Shown piece by piece: positions 1 through 7,602 of a stretch of DNA of 17,737 nucleotides. Within the stretch, counting starts at the first letter, position 1. Each line of letters opens with the position of its first letter. The translations under genes were made by a program, and so were the position numbers. This DNA comes from CAZKYP01 sp964556885. GTDB lineage: Bacteria; Planctomycetota; Phycisphaerae; Sedimentisphaerales; Anaerobacaceae. The stretch is taken from contig CAZKYP010000059.1 in the NCBI GenBank assembly GCA_964556885.1, forward strand, positions 1 to 17,737. The letters are read 5' to 3'. The notes under the pieces were generated by a model. The model saw only the letters and a program-made list of their open reading frames with translations, made no database searches and was not told the DNA's origin.

Positions 1-226
1 ATAGCCGGATTAGTTCATAAAGATTATCCGGCAATACATATATTTCTATACAAAAAATCAACAAACTCAAGTTAAACATCATATACTTAATTGACGATAG
101 AACCTTCATATCCTGAAGAGTCGAAAAAAACGAATCAAAGGTATAAGAATTGTTGAAAACAACAAATGGGGGCTTTTAAAAACGATATATTTGGATAAAG
201 TCGTTTTTCAATCAACTGGGGAATAG
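1..226. other. AT-rich leader upstream of the receptor gene, no gene seen
   Basis: I see no coding region here. Three inverted repeats can be read directly. GCCGGAT (4-10) pairs with ATCCGGC (26-32). TTGTTG (150-155) pairs with CAACAA (160-165) across AAAA. AAAAACGA (178-185) pairs with TCGTTTTT (201-208) around a 15-base loop. A weak promoter candidate is TTGAAA (153-158), 17 bases, TTAAAA (176-181), and it overlaps the middle hairpin. A GGGG at 218-221 is a plausible ribosome binding site for the ATG at 227. The first repeat lacks a T tract, so it is not a convincing terminator. I recognise no known riboswitch class. Confidence 0.4.
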
Positions 227-339
227 ATGTACAAGAGCATCATCTTTATTGCGATATTGTCTTAAATATACCTCTTTTCGCACAAAAGCAGGATAGTGAT
301 GCTCTGCCAAATTTATTCGATATACCTATTGAGCAACTA
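227..339 (+). pseudogene. Frameshifted signal-peptide start of the TonB-dependent receptor
   Basis: The ATG at 227 opens a 12-codon frame, MYKSIIFIAILS, that ends at TAA 263-265. It has the charged start and hydrophobic core of a signal peptide. The frame of the downstream receptor, read from 262, gives LNIPLFAQKQDSDALPN and continues without a stop into the receptor at 340. Adding one T in the short T run at 262-263 would join the two into a textbook signal peptide ending LFAQ. So the native start is very likely 227, with a one-base deletion near 262. It could be a real mutation or a sequencing or consensus error; the sequence alone cannot decide. Confidence 0.7.
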
Positions 340-2256
340 ATGGAAATTCCTGTAACAACAGCCGCATCCAGATTACCTAATGAAACAGGTGAGATTTCAA
401 GCCCCGTTACCATAGTAACAGCCGAAGATATTCGTTACAGCGGCCTGACAAGCATACCGGAAATATTACAGTTTTTCTGCGGCGTCGATGTACTCCAGAT
501 CGAAAGAAGAAGATACGCAATCGGCATTCACGGTCTGCACGAGACCTTTTCAGATCGTACCACCCTGCTGGTTAACGGTCGGCTCGCGGACAATCCCGTA
601 TACGGAGGACCCGATTTTCAGGGCCTGCCGATACTCGTGGATGATATCGAAAGAATAGAGGTGGTTCGCAGTCCGGGCAGCGCCGCATGGGGAGCGAATG
701 CACTCACCGGTGTGATAAATATCGTAACGAAGAAACCGGAGGACATCCTTGGCGGTATGACTAAAACGACCGTAACGGAATTTGGTGACAGCTATACACA
801 CCTCAGGTGGGCCGAGAAAGATGGCAACTGGAGCTGGAAGGTTTCAGTCGGGTACGAGGATGTTAAAAGTTCCGAAGATGCAATAAACGGAACTGCAGAT
901 TACAAATCGTACGTGCCTGCGTTAAACGGTATGATAGGATTCAACACATTCGAAGCCAGGGATTTTACACGGAATCGGCGGATTGATACCGAAGCTTTTA
1001 ACAACATATCAGATGTGACCAGGCTGTCACTCGGCTTAGGCCATACGCACATAGACGGCGGCGATTTCGAACTCGGAGGTTTTTATCCAAGAGTGGATAT
1101 TCGCGAAGACCATGTACGCTCATACATCAAGCTCGACCACGATTTCAACAATGGCGACTCCGGCTATCTCCAGTGGTCCGGTAAATCGTGGAATACAAAC
1201 TGGCCTATGGCGACGCAATTCTCGACGCTGCAAAACGAGCTGGAAGGCCAATATAACTTCGCAACTAAAAACAAACATCTTACGAGCATTGGTTCGAGTT
1301 TCAGGTGGGACCATATTAGTTCCGATCCCAGCTCGAATCAGCCGCAACAGGCACGATTAAGCGGTGAGCCGCTTGACGAATACAACGTCGGATTGTTTGC
1401 CATCGACAGATGGGAATTAACTGATAGCTGGGCGCTCGAAAGCCAGCTCCGCGGCGACTGGTATTCCGGAACAAGGGCCGACTGGTCGGGTCGATTAACG
1501 GCCTTTTACGCCCTCGATCAGAGCAGAAACCACATCCTTCGATTCAGCGCTGCAAAGGCTTATAGCGCCCCCCTCTCAGAGTTGAGAAAGGCATCCAGCA
1601 CTCTAATACCTATGGGTGGCCCACTTTATTTATTGAATGTTACCGCACCCGGCAATCTTGAAAACGAGGAGACTTTCTGTCTCGAAACCGGGTATACGGC
1701 AAAATTATCAAAATCGTTATATTTCAGTGCAAACACTTTTTACCAGCAGTTCAATAAATTAATCGGATATCGTCAGACTACAAACTTCCTTGGCCAGATA
1801 TTTGCCACAGCCGACAACATTGACGGTGCAGATGCATGGGGCGGCGACTTCGAAATAGTCATGGATCATAACTGGGGTAAAATCTCAACCTGGTATTCAT
1901 ACAACAATTTTCAATCGGACAGGTCAAATCAGGATATCACAGCCTTTATGCCGGCAAGACATAAGGCGGGTCTACGTTTCAGACGCATTTTGGAGCCCGG
2001 TCTGACTTTTAATATGAATTATGCCTATACCGGTTTGACCCGCGGTAATCCCATAGCAGCTAACAATGAAGTTGATGCTTCGAATCGTCTTGACATTACA
2101 TTATCGAAAAGCTTTAATGAAGAAAAAGGGGAAATTATTATTGGTGTCAGCGATCTGTTCGAAAGGATTCATGAACCAAAAAGACAAAGTAATGAATATA
2201 CGGGACATGAATTGCCGGGCAGAACCTTTTTTGCCGGTCTTCGTGTGAATTTCTAA
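340..2256 (+). CDS. TonB-dependent outer-membrane receptor (signal peptide frameshifted)
   Basis: This is an outer-membrane beta-barrel that would import a large or scarce ligand (siderophore, cobalamin or similar) using TonB energy. The N-terminal plug spans about residues 10-135 from this ATG. It contains the typical plug motifs: SSPVTIVTAEDI near residue 20, LLVNGR near 76, and VRSPGSAAWGANALTGVINI at 109-128. The rest, about 500 residues, alternates aromatic and polar residues as barrel strands do, and the chain ends in phenylalanine (GLRVNF), the usual barrel-insertion signal. ATG 340 is the first start in this intact frame but not the likely native start: in-frame coding extends upstream to 262 and meets a signal peptide in another frame. 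Without repair the product would lack an export signal. The ligand cannot be told from sequence. The YfiR-family gene follows after 36 bases. Confidence 0.9.
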   Translation: MEIPVTTAASRLPNETGEISSPVTIVTAEDIRYSGLTSIPEILQFFCGVDVLQIERRRYAIGIHGLHETFSDRTTLLVNGRLADNPVYGGPDFQGLPILVDDIERIEVVRSPGSAAWGANALTGVINIVTKKPEDILGGMTKTTVTEFGDSYTHLRWAEKDGNWSWKVSVGYEDVKSSEDAINGTADYKSYVPALNGMIGFNTFEARDFTRNRRIDTEAFNNISDVTRLSLGLGHTHIDGGDFELGGFYPRVDIREDHVRSYIKLDHDFNNGDSGYLQWSGKSWNTNWPMATQFSTLQNELEGQYNFATKNKHLTSIGSSFRWDHISSDPSSNQPQQARLSGEPLDEYNVGLFAIDRWELTDSWALESQLRGDWYSGTRADWSGRLTAFYALDQSRNHILRFSAAKAYSAPLSELRKASSTLIPMGGPLYLLNVTAPGNLENEETFCLETGYTAKLSKSLYFSANTFYQQFNKLIGYRQTTNFLGQIFATADNIDGADAWGGDFEIVMDHNWGKISTWYSYNNFQSDRSNQDITAFMPARHKAGLRFRRILEPGLTFNMNYAYTGLTRGNPIAANNEVDASNRLDITLSKSFNEEKGEIIIGVSDLFERIHEPKRQSNEYTGHELPGRTFFAGLRVNF

Positions 2257-2292
2257 CGATATAAAATCTTTTCTTATTTTCGGTAAATAAAA

Positions 2293-2904
2293 ATGAATCA
2301 ACGAAGTTGTACTAAAATTATTATACTGGCCCTGCTGCCTGGATTGCTGATTGTCCATCAAGCCTTCGCTCAGGATGCTTCCGAGATGGAGTATAAAGTA
2401 AAGGCCGCTTTTTTGTACAATTTCCTTAAATTCATAGATTGGCCGGAACAAAAGAAAGTCGAAGACGACAAACCTCTGATTATCAGCATCATCGGCAAGG
2501 ATGTATTCAGGGACATTTTTGATGAGCTTAAGGACAAGAAAGTAAACGGTAAAAAGGTTATCGTTAAGAAATTCAAGGGCATAGACGAAATCGATAGTGA
2601 CTGGCGGAACAAAAACACTGAACTGCATCCAGACATAGAAGCTATCAGGAAAACACATATTCTGTTTATCTGCCCGTCTGAAAAGAAACATTTCAAAAAG
2701 ATAATAGATTCGGTCCGTAATAACGGAGTTCTTACCGTCGCGGATACCGAAGATTTTCTTGAGACAGGCGGAATAATTAATCTTGTAACTGAAAATAAAA
2801 AAGTCGGCTTCGAAGCCAATCTTATAGCGGCAAAGCAGGCCGGAATTGATATCCGTTCACAACTCCTGCGACTGGCCAAACGAACCATCAAAGACGAAAA
2901 ATAA
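2293..2904 (+). CDS. YfiR family (DUF4154) periplasmic protein
   Basis: The 203-residue protein has a signal peptide of about 26 residues ending AFA before Gln27, so it should be periplasmic. The mature part begins EYKVKAAFLYNFLKFIDWP, the hallmark opening of the YfiR/DUF4154 family. It ends with the matching GFEANLIAAKQAGIDI and a leucine-rich tail. In Pseudomonas, YfiR holds the diguanylate cyclase YfiN inactive; many environmental homologues sit beside TonB receptors and sensor kinases. Here the partner is the receptor upstream, and no GGDEF or kinase gene follows: the next gene is rpmF behind its own promoter. The mature protein has only one cysteine (Cys127), so it lacks the paired disulfides known in Pseudomonas YfiR. 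The family call is firm. A link to c-di-GMP is inference. Confidence 0.87.
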   Translation: MNQRSCTKIIILALLPGLLIVHQAFAQDASEMEYKVKAAFLYNFLKFIDWPEQKKVEDDKPLIISIIGKDVFRDIFDELKDKKVNGKKVIVKKFKGIDEIDSDWRNKNTELHPDIEAIRKTHILFICPSEKKHFKKIIDSVRNNGVLTVADTEDFLETGGIINLVTENKKVGFEANLIAAKQAGIDIRSQLLRLAKRTIKDEK

Positions 2905-3011
2905 GCACCCCAAAAGCATACCACATAAAGTAACCTACAGAAAAAGCTTCAAAAAAACCACTATATCAGCGGTTCCAGAAAGAAAGATAGCGGGTAAAAA
3001 CTAAATTTCGC

Positions 3012-3040
3012 TTGACAAAGGAGCGTCTGTAAACTATTAA
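3012..3040 (+). promoter_or_regulatory. Sigma-70-type promoter for rpmF-plsX-fab genes
   Basis: TTGACA at 3012-3017 matches the -35 consensus perfectly and lies exactly 17 bases from TATTAA at 3035-3040, which matches the -10 at 4 of 6 positions. Transcription would start near 3047, leaving a leader of about 107 bases before rpmF. It falls in the 249-base gap after the YfiR-family gene, which otherwise holds nothing I can name. It is the best promoter match I found in the window. Confidence 0.65.
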
Positions 3041-3153
3041 AGCAGTTTTTAGTACAGCCGTTGCCGGTATAAACAAAGGTATTAAATCATGCCGTCAGCG
3101 GTCATAAGATGTTGTTTTATTTAGATTTAGAAGTTGATATGGAGTAGTTATAA

Positions 3154-3336
3154 ATGTTACCGGTAAAAAAGACCAGTAAGTGCAGAACAAGAACTCGCCG
3201 AAGCCATCAAAGCCTGAAAGCAGTGAATTATTCGGTTTGCAAGAAATGCGACCAGGCCAAATTGCCACATGCGGCGTGTAGTAATTGCGGTTACGTGAAC
3301 CCAAAAATCACGTTGAAACTTGGGAAGGAGTCATGA
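3154..3336 (+). CDS. rpmF: 50S ribosomal protein L32 (bL32)
   Basis: This 60-residue basic protein is a component of the large ribosomal subunit. The N-terminus carries the family signature VKKTSKCRTRTRRSHQSLKA. A zinc ribbon follows with Cys29, Cys32, Cys42 and Cys45 (CKKC and CSNC), so this is the zinc-binding form of L32. After the usual GY it has a tail of about 13 residues. The ATG at 3154 has GGAG nine bases upstream. The gene lies immediately before plsX, 15 bases apart; rpmF-plsX-fab is a widely conserved order that couples ribosome and membrane-lipid production. It is the first gene after the 3012 promoter. Confidence 0.93.
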   Translation: MLPVKKTSKCRTRTRRSHQSLKAVNYSVCKKCDQAKLPHAACSNCGYVNPKITLKLGKES

Positions 3337-3351
3337 TAGAGGCTGCTAAGG

Positions 3352-4374
3352 ATGCGTATAGCTATAGATGCAATGGGAGGCGACAACGCGCCGGATGAAA
3401 TCATCGCTGGTGTGATAGAATCTATCGAGTTTCTTTCTGATGAAGATAAGCTGATACTTGTCGGCCCTGAGGATATAATTAGTGAAAAATTGCGGTCTTT
3501 TAAGGATCGTAAAGGCATGGTCAGCGTTGTCCACGCTCCTGATATCATCGAGATGGGGGCTGTGCCGATAGAGAGCCTTCGAAAAAAGCCAAAAAGCTCA
3601 ATCTCGGTTGTAGCCAAATTAGCCAAGAGAGACCAGGCCGATGCCGTTATATCGGCCGGCAACACCGGGGCTTGTGTGGCGGCGTTTCAGATGAGAATGA
3701 GAAATCTGCCGGGCGTCAACCGTCCCGGCATAGCGGTTGTATTTCCCACTCCGGAAGGCCCGGTGACAATATGCGATGTAGGCGCGAATATTGCCTGCAA
3801 ACCGATAAATCTTTATCAATACGGCGTGATGGCAAGTATATATTCGAAGAACCTGCTCGGTATCGAAAAACCGAGAGTCGGGCTCATGAGCATCGGTTCC
3901 GAGGAAGCCAAGGGCAACGAAGTCGTCAAAAAGACACGTGAGTTGATGAAGAGCGACCCAAAAATTAACTTCGTCGGGAATATCGAAGGAAGGGACATCT
4001 TTTCGGGCGCCTGTGATGTGGCCGTATGCGAAGGTTTCGTGGGTAATGTTATTTTGAAGCTGACCGAAGGCCTCGTTGACGGATTATTCAAAGCGATAAA
4101 ATACGAGCTTATGGAAGAGAAACTTCGACTCGCCATGAAATTCAAACCAGTCATGATGAGAATTTATCAGAAATACGATTATAATGAATACGGCGGAGCA
4201 CTTCTGCTGGGAATAAACGGCACTGCGATAATATGTCACGGTTCAAGTCGAAGCAGAACCATAAGGAATGCCATTATGGCTTCGAAAAAATTCTACACCC
4301 AAAAGATTAACGATAAGATTATTGAACGTCTATCGGTACCCGTAGGAACTACAGTAAGGACAGCTAATGAATAG
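3352..4374 (+). CDS. plsX: Phosphate acyltransferase PlsX
   Basis: PlsX makes acyl-phosphate from acyl-ACP, which PlsY then uses to acylate glycerol-3-phosphate. It is a peripheral membrane enzyme at the junction of fatty-acid and phospholipid synthesis. The 340-residue length is normal. Diagnostic motifs are IDAMGGDNAP at residues 5-14, ISAGNTGA about 100 residues in, CEGFVGNVILKLTEG in the second half, and GALLLGINGTAIICHGSS near the C-terminus. The start is fixed by the conserved MRIAIDAMGG; an AAGG lies directly before the ATG and an AAGGAG further up, inside the end of rpmF. The 3' end overlaps fabH by eight bases, so the two are probably translationally coupled. Confidence 0.96.
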   Translation: MRIAIDAMGGDNAPDEIIAGVIESIEFLSDEDKLILVGPEDIISEKLRSFKDRKGMVSVVHAPDIIEMGAVPIESLRKKPKSSISVVAKLAKRDQADAVISAGNTGACVAAFQMRMRNLPGVNRPGIAVVFPTPEGPVTICDVGANIACKPINLYQYGVMASIYSKNLLGIEKPRVGLMSIGSEEAKGNEVVKKTRELMKSDPKINFVGNIEGRDIFSGACDVAVCEGFVGNVILKLTEGLVDGLFKAIKYELMEEKLRLAMKFKPVMMRIYQKYDYNEYGGALLLGINGTAIICHGSSRSRTIRNAIMASKKFYTQKINDKIIERLSVPVGTTVRTANE

Positions 4375-5380
4375 CCAAAAGGATGGCCCGCCCCCCACTT
4401 ATCGTGCAGTTATAACCGGTTACGGCTCATTTGCGCCGGCCAAGCTGTTAACAAACGACGAACTTGCAAAGATGGTAGATACATCGGACGAATGGATTAC
4501 GACGCGGACCGGTATCAAGACCAGGCATATCACAACAGAGAAGGAAAGCACTGCGTTTTTAGCAACCGAAGCGGCCAAAAAAGCCCTTGACCAGGCAAAG
4601 CTTTCCGCAAAAGATCTCGAACTTATTATTGTTGCCACAATTACGCCTGAGATGGTTTTTCCATCTACGGCGTCATTCGTGCAGCGGGCTTTGCACGCAA
4701 GGAAAGCATGGGTTTTTGATTTGGCCGCAGCCTGCAGCGGTTTCGTGTATGGTCTTTCTATAGTGCAGCAGTTTATGGAAAGCGGCCGGATTAAAAACGC
4801 CCTCGTGATAGGCGCCGAGACCCTGACTAAAATCACCGACTGGACCGACCGGACAAGCTGTATTCTTTTCGGGGACGGTGCTGGTGCAGTAGTGCTGCAG
4901 CGAAATGATGATGGGCGCAAAGGAATAATCTACAGCACGATGCACTCGGACGGCGACCGCTGGGAAGCATTGAACTGCCAGGCATACGGCTCTCGATACC
5001 CGGCGGCAAAAAAGCTGGACGATCCCAACAAAATCTACATGCAAATCAAAGGCAGGGAAGTATATCAGCAAGCCATCAGACGAATCGTTGAGACCGTTAC
5101 AAACTGCCTGAAAATCTGCAATTTGAAAATTGAAGATATCTCGATGCTTATCTCGCACCAGATGAATGCAAGAATTATCGAATCGGCGGCAAAGCGACTG
5201 GAACTGCCGGATGAAAAAGTCTTTATTAATATCAACGACTACGGCAATACATCGGCGGCCTCGGTTCCTATAGCTTTCGACGAATGCGCCAGGAAAGGGA
5301 AAATAAAAAAAGGCGATATCGTTATACTGGTTGCTTTCGGTGCGGGCTTGACATGGGGAGCAAATGTAATTGAGTTTTAA
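4367..5380 (+). CDS. fabH: 3-oxoacyl-ACP synthase III (KAS III)
   Basis: FabH condenses acetyl-CoA (or another short acyl-CoA) with malonyl-ACP and so begins each fatty-acid chain. The 337 residues include the complete catalytic triad: Cys123 in AAACSGFVYGL, His264 in SHQMNARI and Asn294 in NDYGNTSAAS. The early TSDEWITTRTGI motif (residues 39-50) is a strong KAS III marker. The His motif reads SHQMN where PHQAN is more common, a mild variation. The ATG lies inside the end of plsX, with AGGA six bases upstream. Whether it prefers straight or branched starters cannot be judged from sequence. A 66-base spacer separates it from fabD. Confidence 0.96.
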   Translation: MNSQKDGPPPTYRAVITGYGSFAPAKLLTNDELAKMVDTSDEWITTRTGIKTRHITTEKESTAFLATEAAKKALDQAKLSAKDLELIIVATITPEMVFPSTASFVQRALHARKAWVFDLAAACSGFVYGLSIVQQFMESGRIKNALVIGAETLTKITDWTDRTSCILFGDGAGAVVLQRNDDGRKGIIYSTMHSDGDRWEALNCQAYGSRYPAAKKLDDPNKIYMQIKGREVYQQAIRRIVETVTNCLKICNLKIEDISMLISHQMNARIIESAAKRLELPDEKVFININDYGNTSAASVPIAFDECARKGKIKKGDIVILVAFGAGLTWGANVIEF

Positions 5381-5446
5381 CTGCGTAAAATGTCTTCCGT
5401 TATCAAACAAATCGGACACGAAATACTTTGATAAGAGAAACATGTT

Positions 5447-6379
5447 ATGAAAACTGCATTTATTTTTCCGGGACAGGGCGCTCAGACAGTTGGAATGGGT
5501 GCCGATATAGTACGGTCATATCCGGCAGCGGCGGAAATTTTCGAAAAGGCAAACAGAATCGTCGGGTACGACCTTAAAAAGATTTGCATCGAAGGCCCCG
5601 CCGAGGAGCTAAACAGTACAACTATATCACAGCCGGCAATTTTTACGGTCTCCGCGGCAATACTGGAGGTCCTCAGGACGGAATCCGCTACAAGCAAGCT
5701 GCATCCGGATGTTACCGCAGGTCTTAGCCTCGGTGAATATACCGCCCTGTACGCAGCGGGTGTGATTGGTTTCGAGAATGCCCTGAGACTCGTACAAAAG
5801 CGCGGCCAGGCGATGCAGGCGGCGGCCGATGAGAGCAAAGGCGCAATGGTAAGCATTATCGGTCTTGACGAAGATATGATTCGTCAGATATGCGAAGACG
5901 CCGGCGAAGGTGAAATTCTCGAGCCGGTAAATTTCAACTGCCCGGGGCAGATTGTCATCAGCGGCGGTAAAGCGGCCTGCAGACGGGCCAAAGAACTGGC
6001 GGCAAAATGCGGTGCTATAAAAGTCGTCCGACTGGAGGTGGCCGGGGCATTCCATACCCAGATGATGTCCGCAGCGGCAAAAGCCCTTCAAAATGCAATA
6101 AAAGATTGTGAGATTTCAGAGCCCTCGGTGATTAAAATTATTGCCAATATCACCGCTGATTATTATAATAGCAGCCGAGATATTGCAGAAGGTCTTGTAA
6201 AACAACTGACTTGCCCTATTCTATGGCAAAATTGTATGGAAAGGCTTATCGAAGAAGGAGTTGAGAGTTTTTATGAGATCGGGCCGGCCAGGGTACTGAC
6301 GGGGCTTATGAAGAGAATCGACAGGAAAACAAAAGTCGTCAACGTCAGCACCGCCCAGGCGATAAAGGATTTGTCATAA
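5447..6379 (+). CDS. fabD: Malonyl-CoA:ACP transacylase
   Basis: FabD transfers malonate from CoA to the phosphopantetheine arm of AcpP, supplying the two-carbon donor to FabH and FabF. The 310 residues begin with the family motif IFPGQGAQ (residues 6-13). The nucleophile is Ser94 in GLSLGEY. Arg119 in QKRGQAM binds the malonyl carboxylate, and His203 in AFHTQMM completes the active site. Length and motif spacing are normal. The Shine-Dalgarno is weak (AAGAG about 10 bases up), but the start is fixed by the conserved N-terminus. It is followed 20 bases later by fabG on the same strand. Confidence 0.96.
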   Translation: MKTAFIFPGQGAQTVGMGADIVRSYPAAAEIFEKANRIVGYDLKKICIEGPAEELNSTTISQPAIFTVSAAILEVLRTESATSKLHPDVTAGLSLGEYTALYAAGVIGFENALRLVQKRGQAMQAAADESKGAMVSIIGLDEDMIRQICEDAGEGEILEPVNFNCPGQIVISGGKAACRRAKELAAKCGAIKVVRLEVAGAFHTQMMSAAAKALQNAIKDCEISEPSVIKIIANITADYYNSSRDIAEGLVKQLTCPILWQNCMERLIEEGVESFYEIGPARVLTGLMKRIDRKTKVVNVSTAQAIKDLS

Positions 6380-6399
6380 CGAACTAAGGAGAGCGAAAA

Positions 6400-7137
6400 A
6401 TGTCGGAAAAGAGACTGGCAATCGTAACGGGGGCCGCCAGAGGTATAGGCCGGGCAATCGTAATCGAATTGCTAAAACAGGGCCGCATCGTCGCCGGGCT
6501 GGATATAAACGCCGAACAGCTTAAGGAGCTTGAAAAGGTTGTAAAAGAGGCCGGCTTTAGCGTCGTAACCAGGCTCGTGGACATCACAAAAACGGACCAG
6601 TTGACCGAAACGCTCGAATCTCTTGCCACCGAATACGGCGGAATCGGGATTTTGGTCAATAACGCCGGTATTACACGCGACAAACTGATGATGCAGATGA
6701 ACGAGGAAGATTTCGACAGGGTCATTAACGTAAATCTCCGTGCCGCTTTTATGGCAACTACCATCTCGCTCAGGTCAATGGTACGGAACAAATTCGGGCG
6801 GATAATAAATATGAGCTCGGTTGCAGGAGTTATGGGCCAGGCCGGCTCAAGCAATTATGCGGCCAGCAAGGCCGGTCTTATCGGCATGACAAAATCAGTG
6901 GCGCGGGAAGTAGGCAAAAAGAACGTAACCGCCAACTGCATCGCCCCTGGATTCATTATGACCGAGATGACGGAAGTGCTCCCAGATGCGGTTAAAGAGG
7001 CCGCAAAGCAGATTATTCCGGTGAGGCGGTTCGGACAGGTCGAGGACGTCGCCAGGGCCGTTGCTTTTCTGGCGTCGGACGATGCCGGCTATATCACAGG
7101 CCAGGTACTTTGCGTGGACGGCGGGATGGCCATGTAA
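6400..7137 (+). CDS. fabG: 3-oxoacyl-ACP reductase
   Basis: FabG reduces 3-ketoacyl-ACP to 3-hydroxyacyl-ACP with NADPH, the first reductive step of each elongation cycle. It is a short-chain dehydrogenase with a Rossmann fold. TGAARGIG at residues 10-17 is the cofactor loop and NNAG at 87-90 the structural motif. The catalytic set is Asn112, Ser140, Tyr153 and Lys157 (YAASK). The C-terminal DGGMAM is typical of FabG. Length is 245 residues. A strong AAGGAG lies before the ATG. SDR enzymes are a large family, but position between fabD and acpP makes the FabG assignment secure. An AT-rich 177-base spacer follows, suggesting that acpP can be transcribed separately. Confidence 0.96.
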   Translation: MSEKRLAIVTGAARGIGRAIVIELLKQGRIVAGLDINAEQLKELEKVVKEAGFSVVTRLVDITKTDQLTETLESLATEYGGIGILVNNAGITRDKLMMQMNEEDFDRVINVNLRAAFMATTISLRSMVRNKFGRIINMSSVAGVMGQAGSSNYAASKAGLIGMTKSVAREVGKKNVTANCIAPGFIMTEMTEVLPDAVKEAAKQIIPVRRFGQVEDVARAVAFLASDDAGYITGQVLCVDGGMAM

Positions 7138-7154
7138 AAAAAATAAAAAAATGT

Positions 7155-7183
7155 TTGTAGACAGGCGCTTTTGCCGGTAATAT
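7155..7183 (+). promoter_or_regulatory. Possible promoter for acpP-fabF
   Basis: TTGTAG (7155-7160) and TAATAT (7178-7183) are separated by exactly 17 bases, in the spacer after fabG. The match to consensus is only moderate (3 of 6 and 4 of 6). An extra acpP promoter is biologically plausible because ACP is needed in far greater amounts than the enzymes, but this is inference. Confidence 0.3.
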
Positions 7184-7215
7184 ACCCGCCGAAATGCTTA
7201 ATAAAATGAACGGTG

Positions 7216-7264
7216 TTTGTCTCTAAAGCAGTTTTGGTTTCGTATAGTTGTCACCAGAGACAAA
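7216..7264 (+). repeat. Inverted repeat in the acpP leader
   Basis: TTTGTCTCT at 7216-7224 is a perfect 9-base inverted match to AGAGACAAA at 7256-7264, around a 31-base spacer. It lies 51 bases before the acpP start. It could be an RNA stem in the leader, or a DNA site for a dimeric or looping regulator. There is no following T tract, so it is not a simple terminator for fabG. It does not resemble the FapR operator. Confidence 0.45.
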
Positions 7265-7288
7265 TTGTAATAATGTGAAAATGAAATT

Positions 7289-7307
7289 CCTAATATTATT
7301 AGGGAGG
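7289..7307 (+). promoter_or_regulatory. Hairpin touching the acpP ribosome binding site
   Basis: CCTAAT (7289-7294) and ATTAGG (7298-7303) form a perfect 6-base inverted repeat around ATT. The right arm runs into the Shine-Dalgarno GGGAGG at 7302-7307, which lies seven bases before the GTG start at 7315. Folding would hide part of the ribosome binding site, so the element may tune acpP translation. That effect is inferred. Confidence 0.4.
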
Positions 7308-7314
7308 AAAAAAA

Positions 7315-7587
7315 GTGAGCGCTGATGGAGTAGATGTACAGGCTATACAAAAAAGAGTAATCGAGATAATTAGTGAACAAATGGGTGCGGACAAGTCCGA
7401 AATTACCCGTGAGACATCTTTTATCAACGACTTGAACGCCGACTCACTGGATACCGTCGAGCTGGTCATGGAATTCGAAGACGAGTTCGACATGAGCATC
7501 CCGGATGAGGAAGCCGAGAAAATCCAGACCGTCGGCGCCGCAATCGATTACATTGTCAACGTTGCACAATCAAAAAGCAAAGAGTAG
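7315..7587 (+). CDS. acpP: Acyl carrier protein
   Basis: This acidic 90-residue protein carries the growing acyl chain on a phosphopantetheine group. The attachment site is Ser44 in NDLNADSLDTVELVMEFEDEF, the nearly invariant ACP signature (written here only to residue 57). Length is slightly above the usual 77-80, owing to extra residues at both ends. The start is GTG, supported by a strong GGGAGG seven bases before it and by the fit to the family. fabF follows after 15 bases, so the two are almost certainly co-transcribed. The leader holds two inverted repeats, listed separately, and could provide extra control of this highly expressed gene. Confidence 0.96.
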   Translation: MSADGVDVQAIQKRVIEIISEQMGADKSEITRETSFINDLNADSLDTVELVMEFEDEFDMSIPDEEAEKIQTVGAAIDYIVNVAQSKSKE

Positions 7588-7602
7588 TGAATAAGTCCAG
7601 AT

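Noticed and set aside
4..32. GCCGGAT/ATCCGGC hairpin as a terminator of an upstream gene
   Set aside because: There is no T tract after it, and the upstream gene is outside the window, so the claim cannot be supported.
2101..2924. Two minus-strand open frames over the receptor end and the YfiR-family gene
   Set aside because: They are shadows of the plus-strand genes: Cys-, Phe- and Ser-rich translations without recognisable domains or start signals.
4673..5443. Long open frame on the minus strand (256 codons)
   Set aside because: It lies almost entirely over fabH, whose motifs are unmistakable. The minus-strand product resembles no family I know and has no convincing ribosome binding site.
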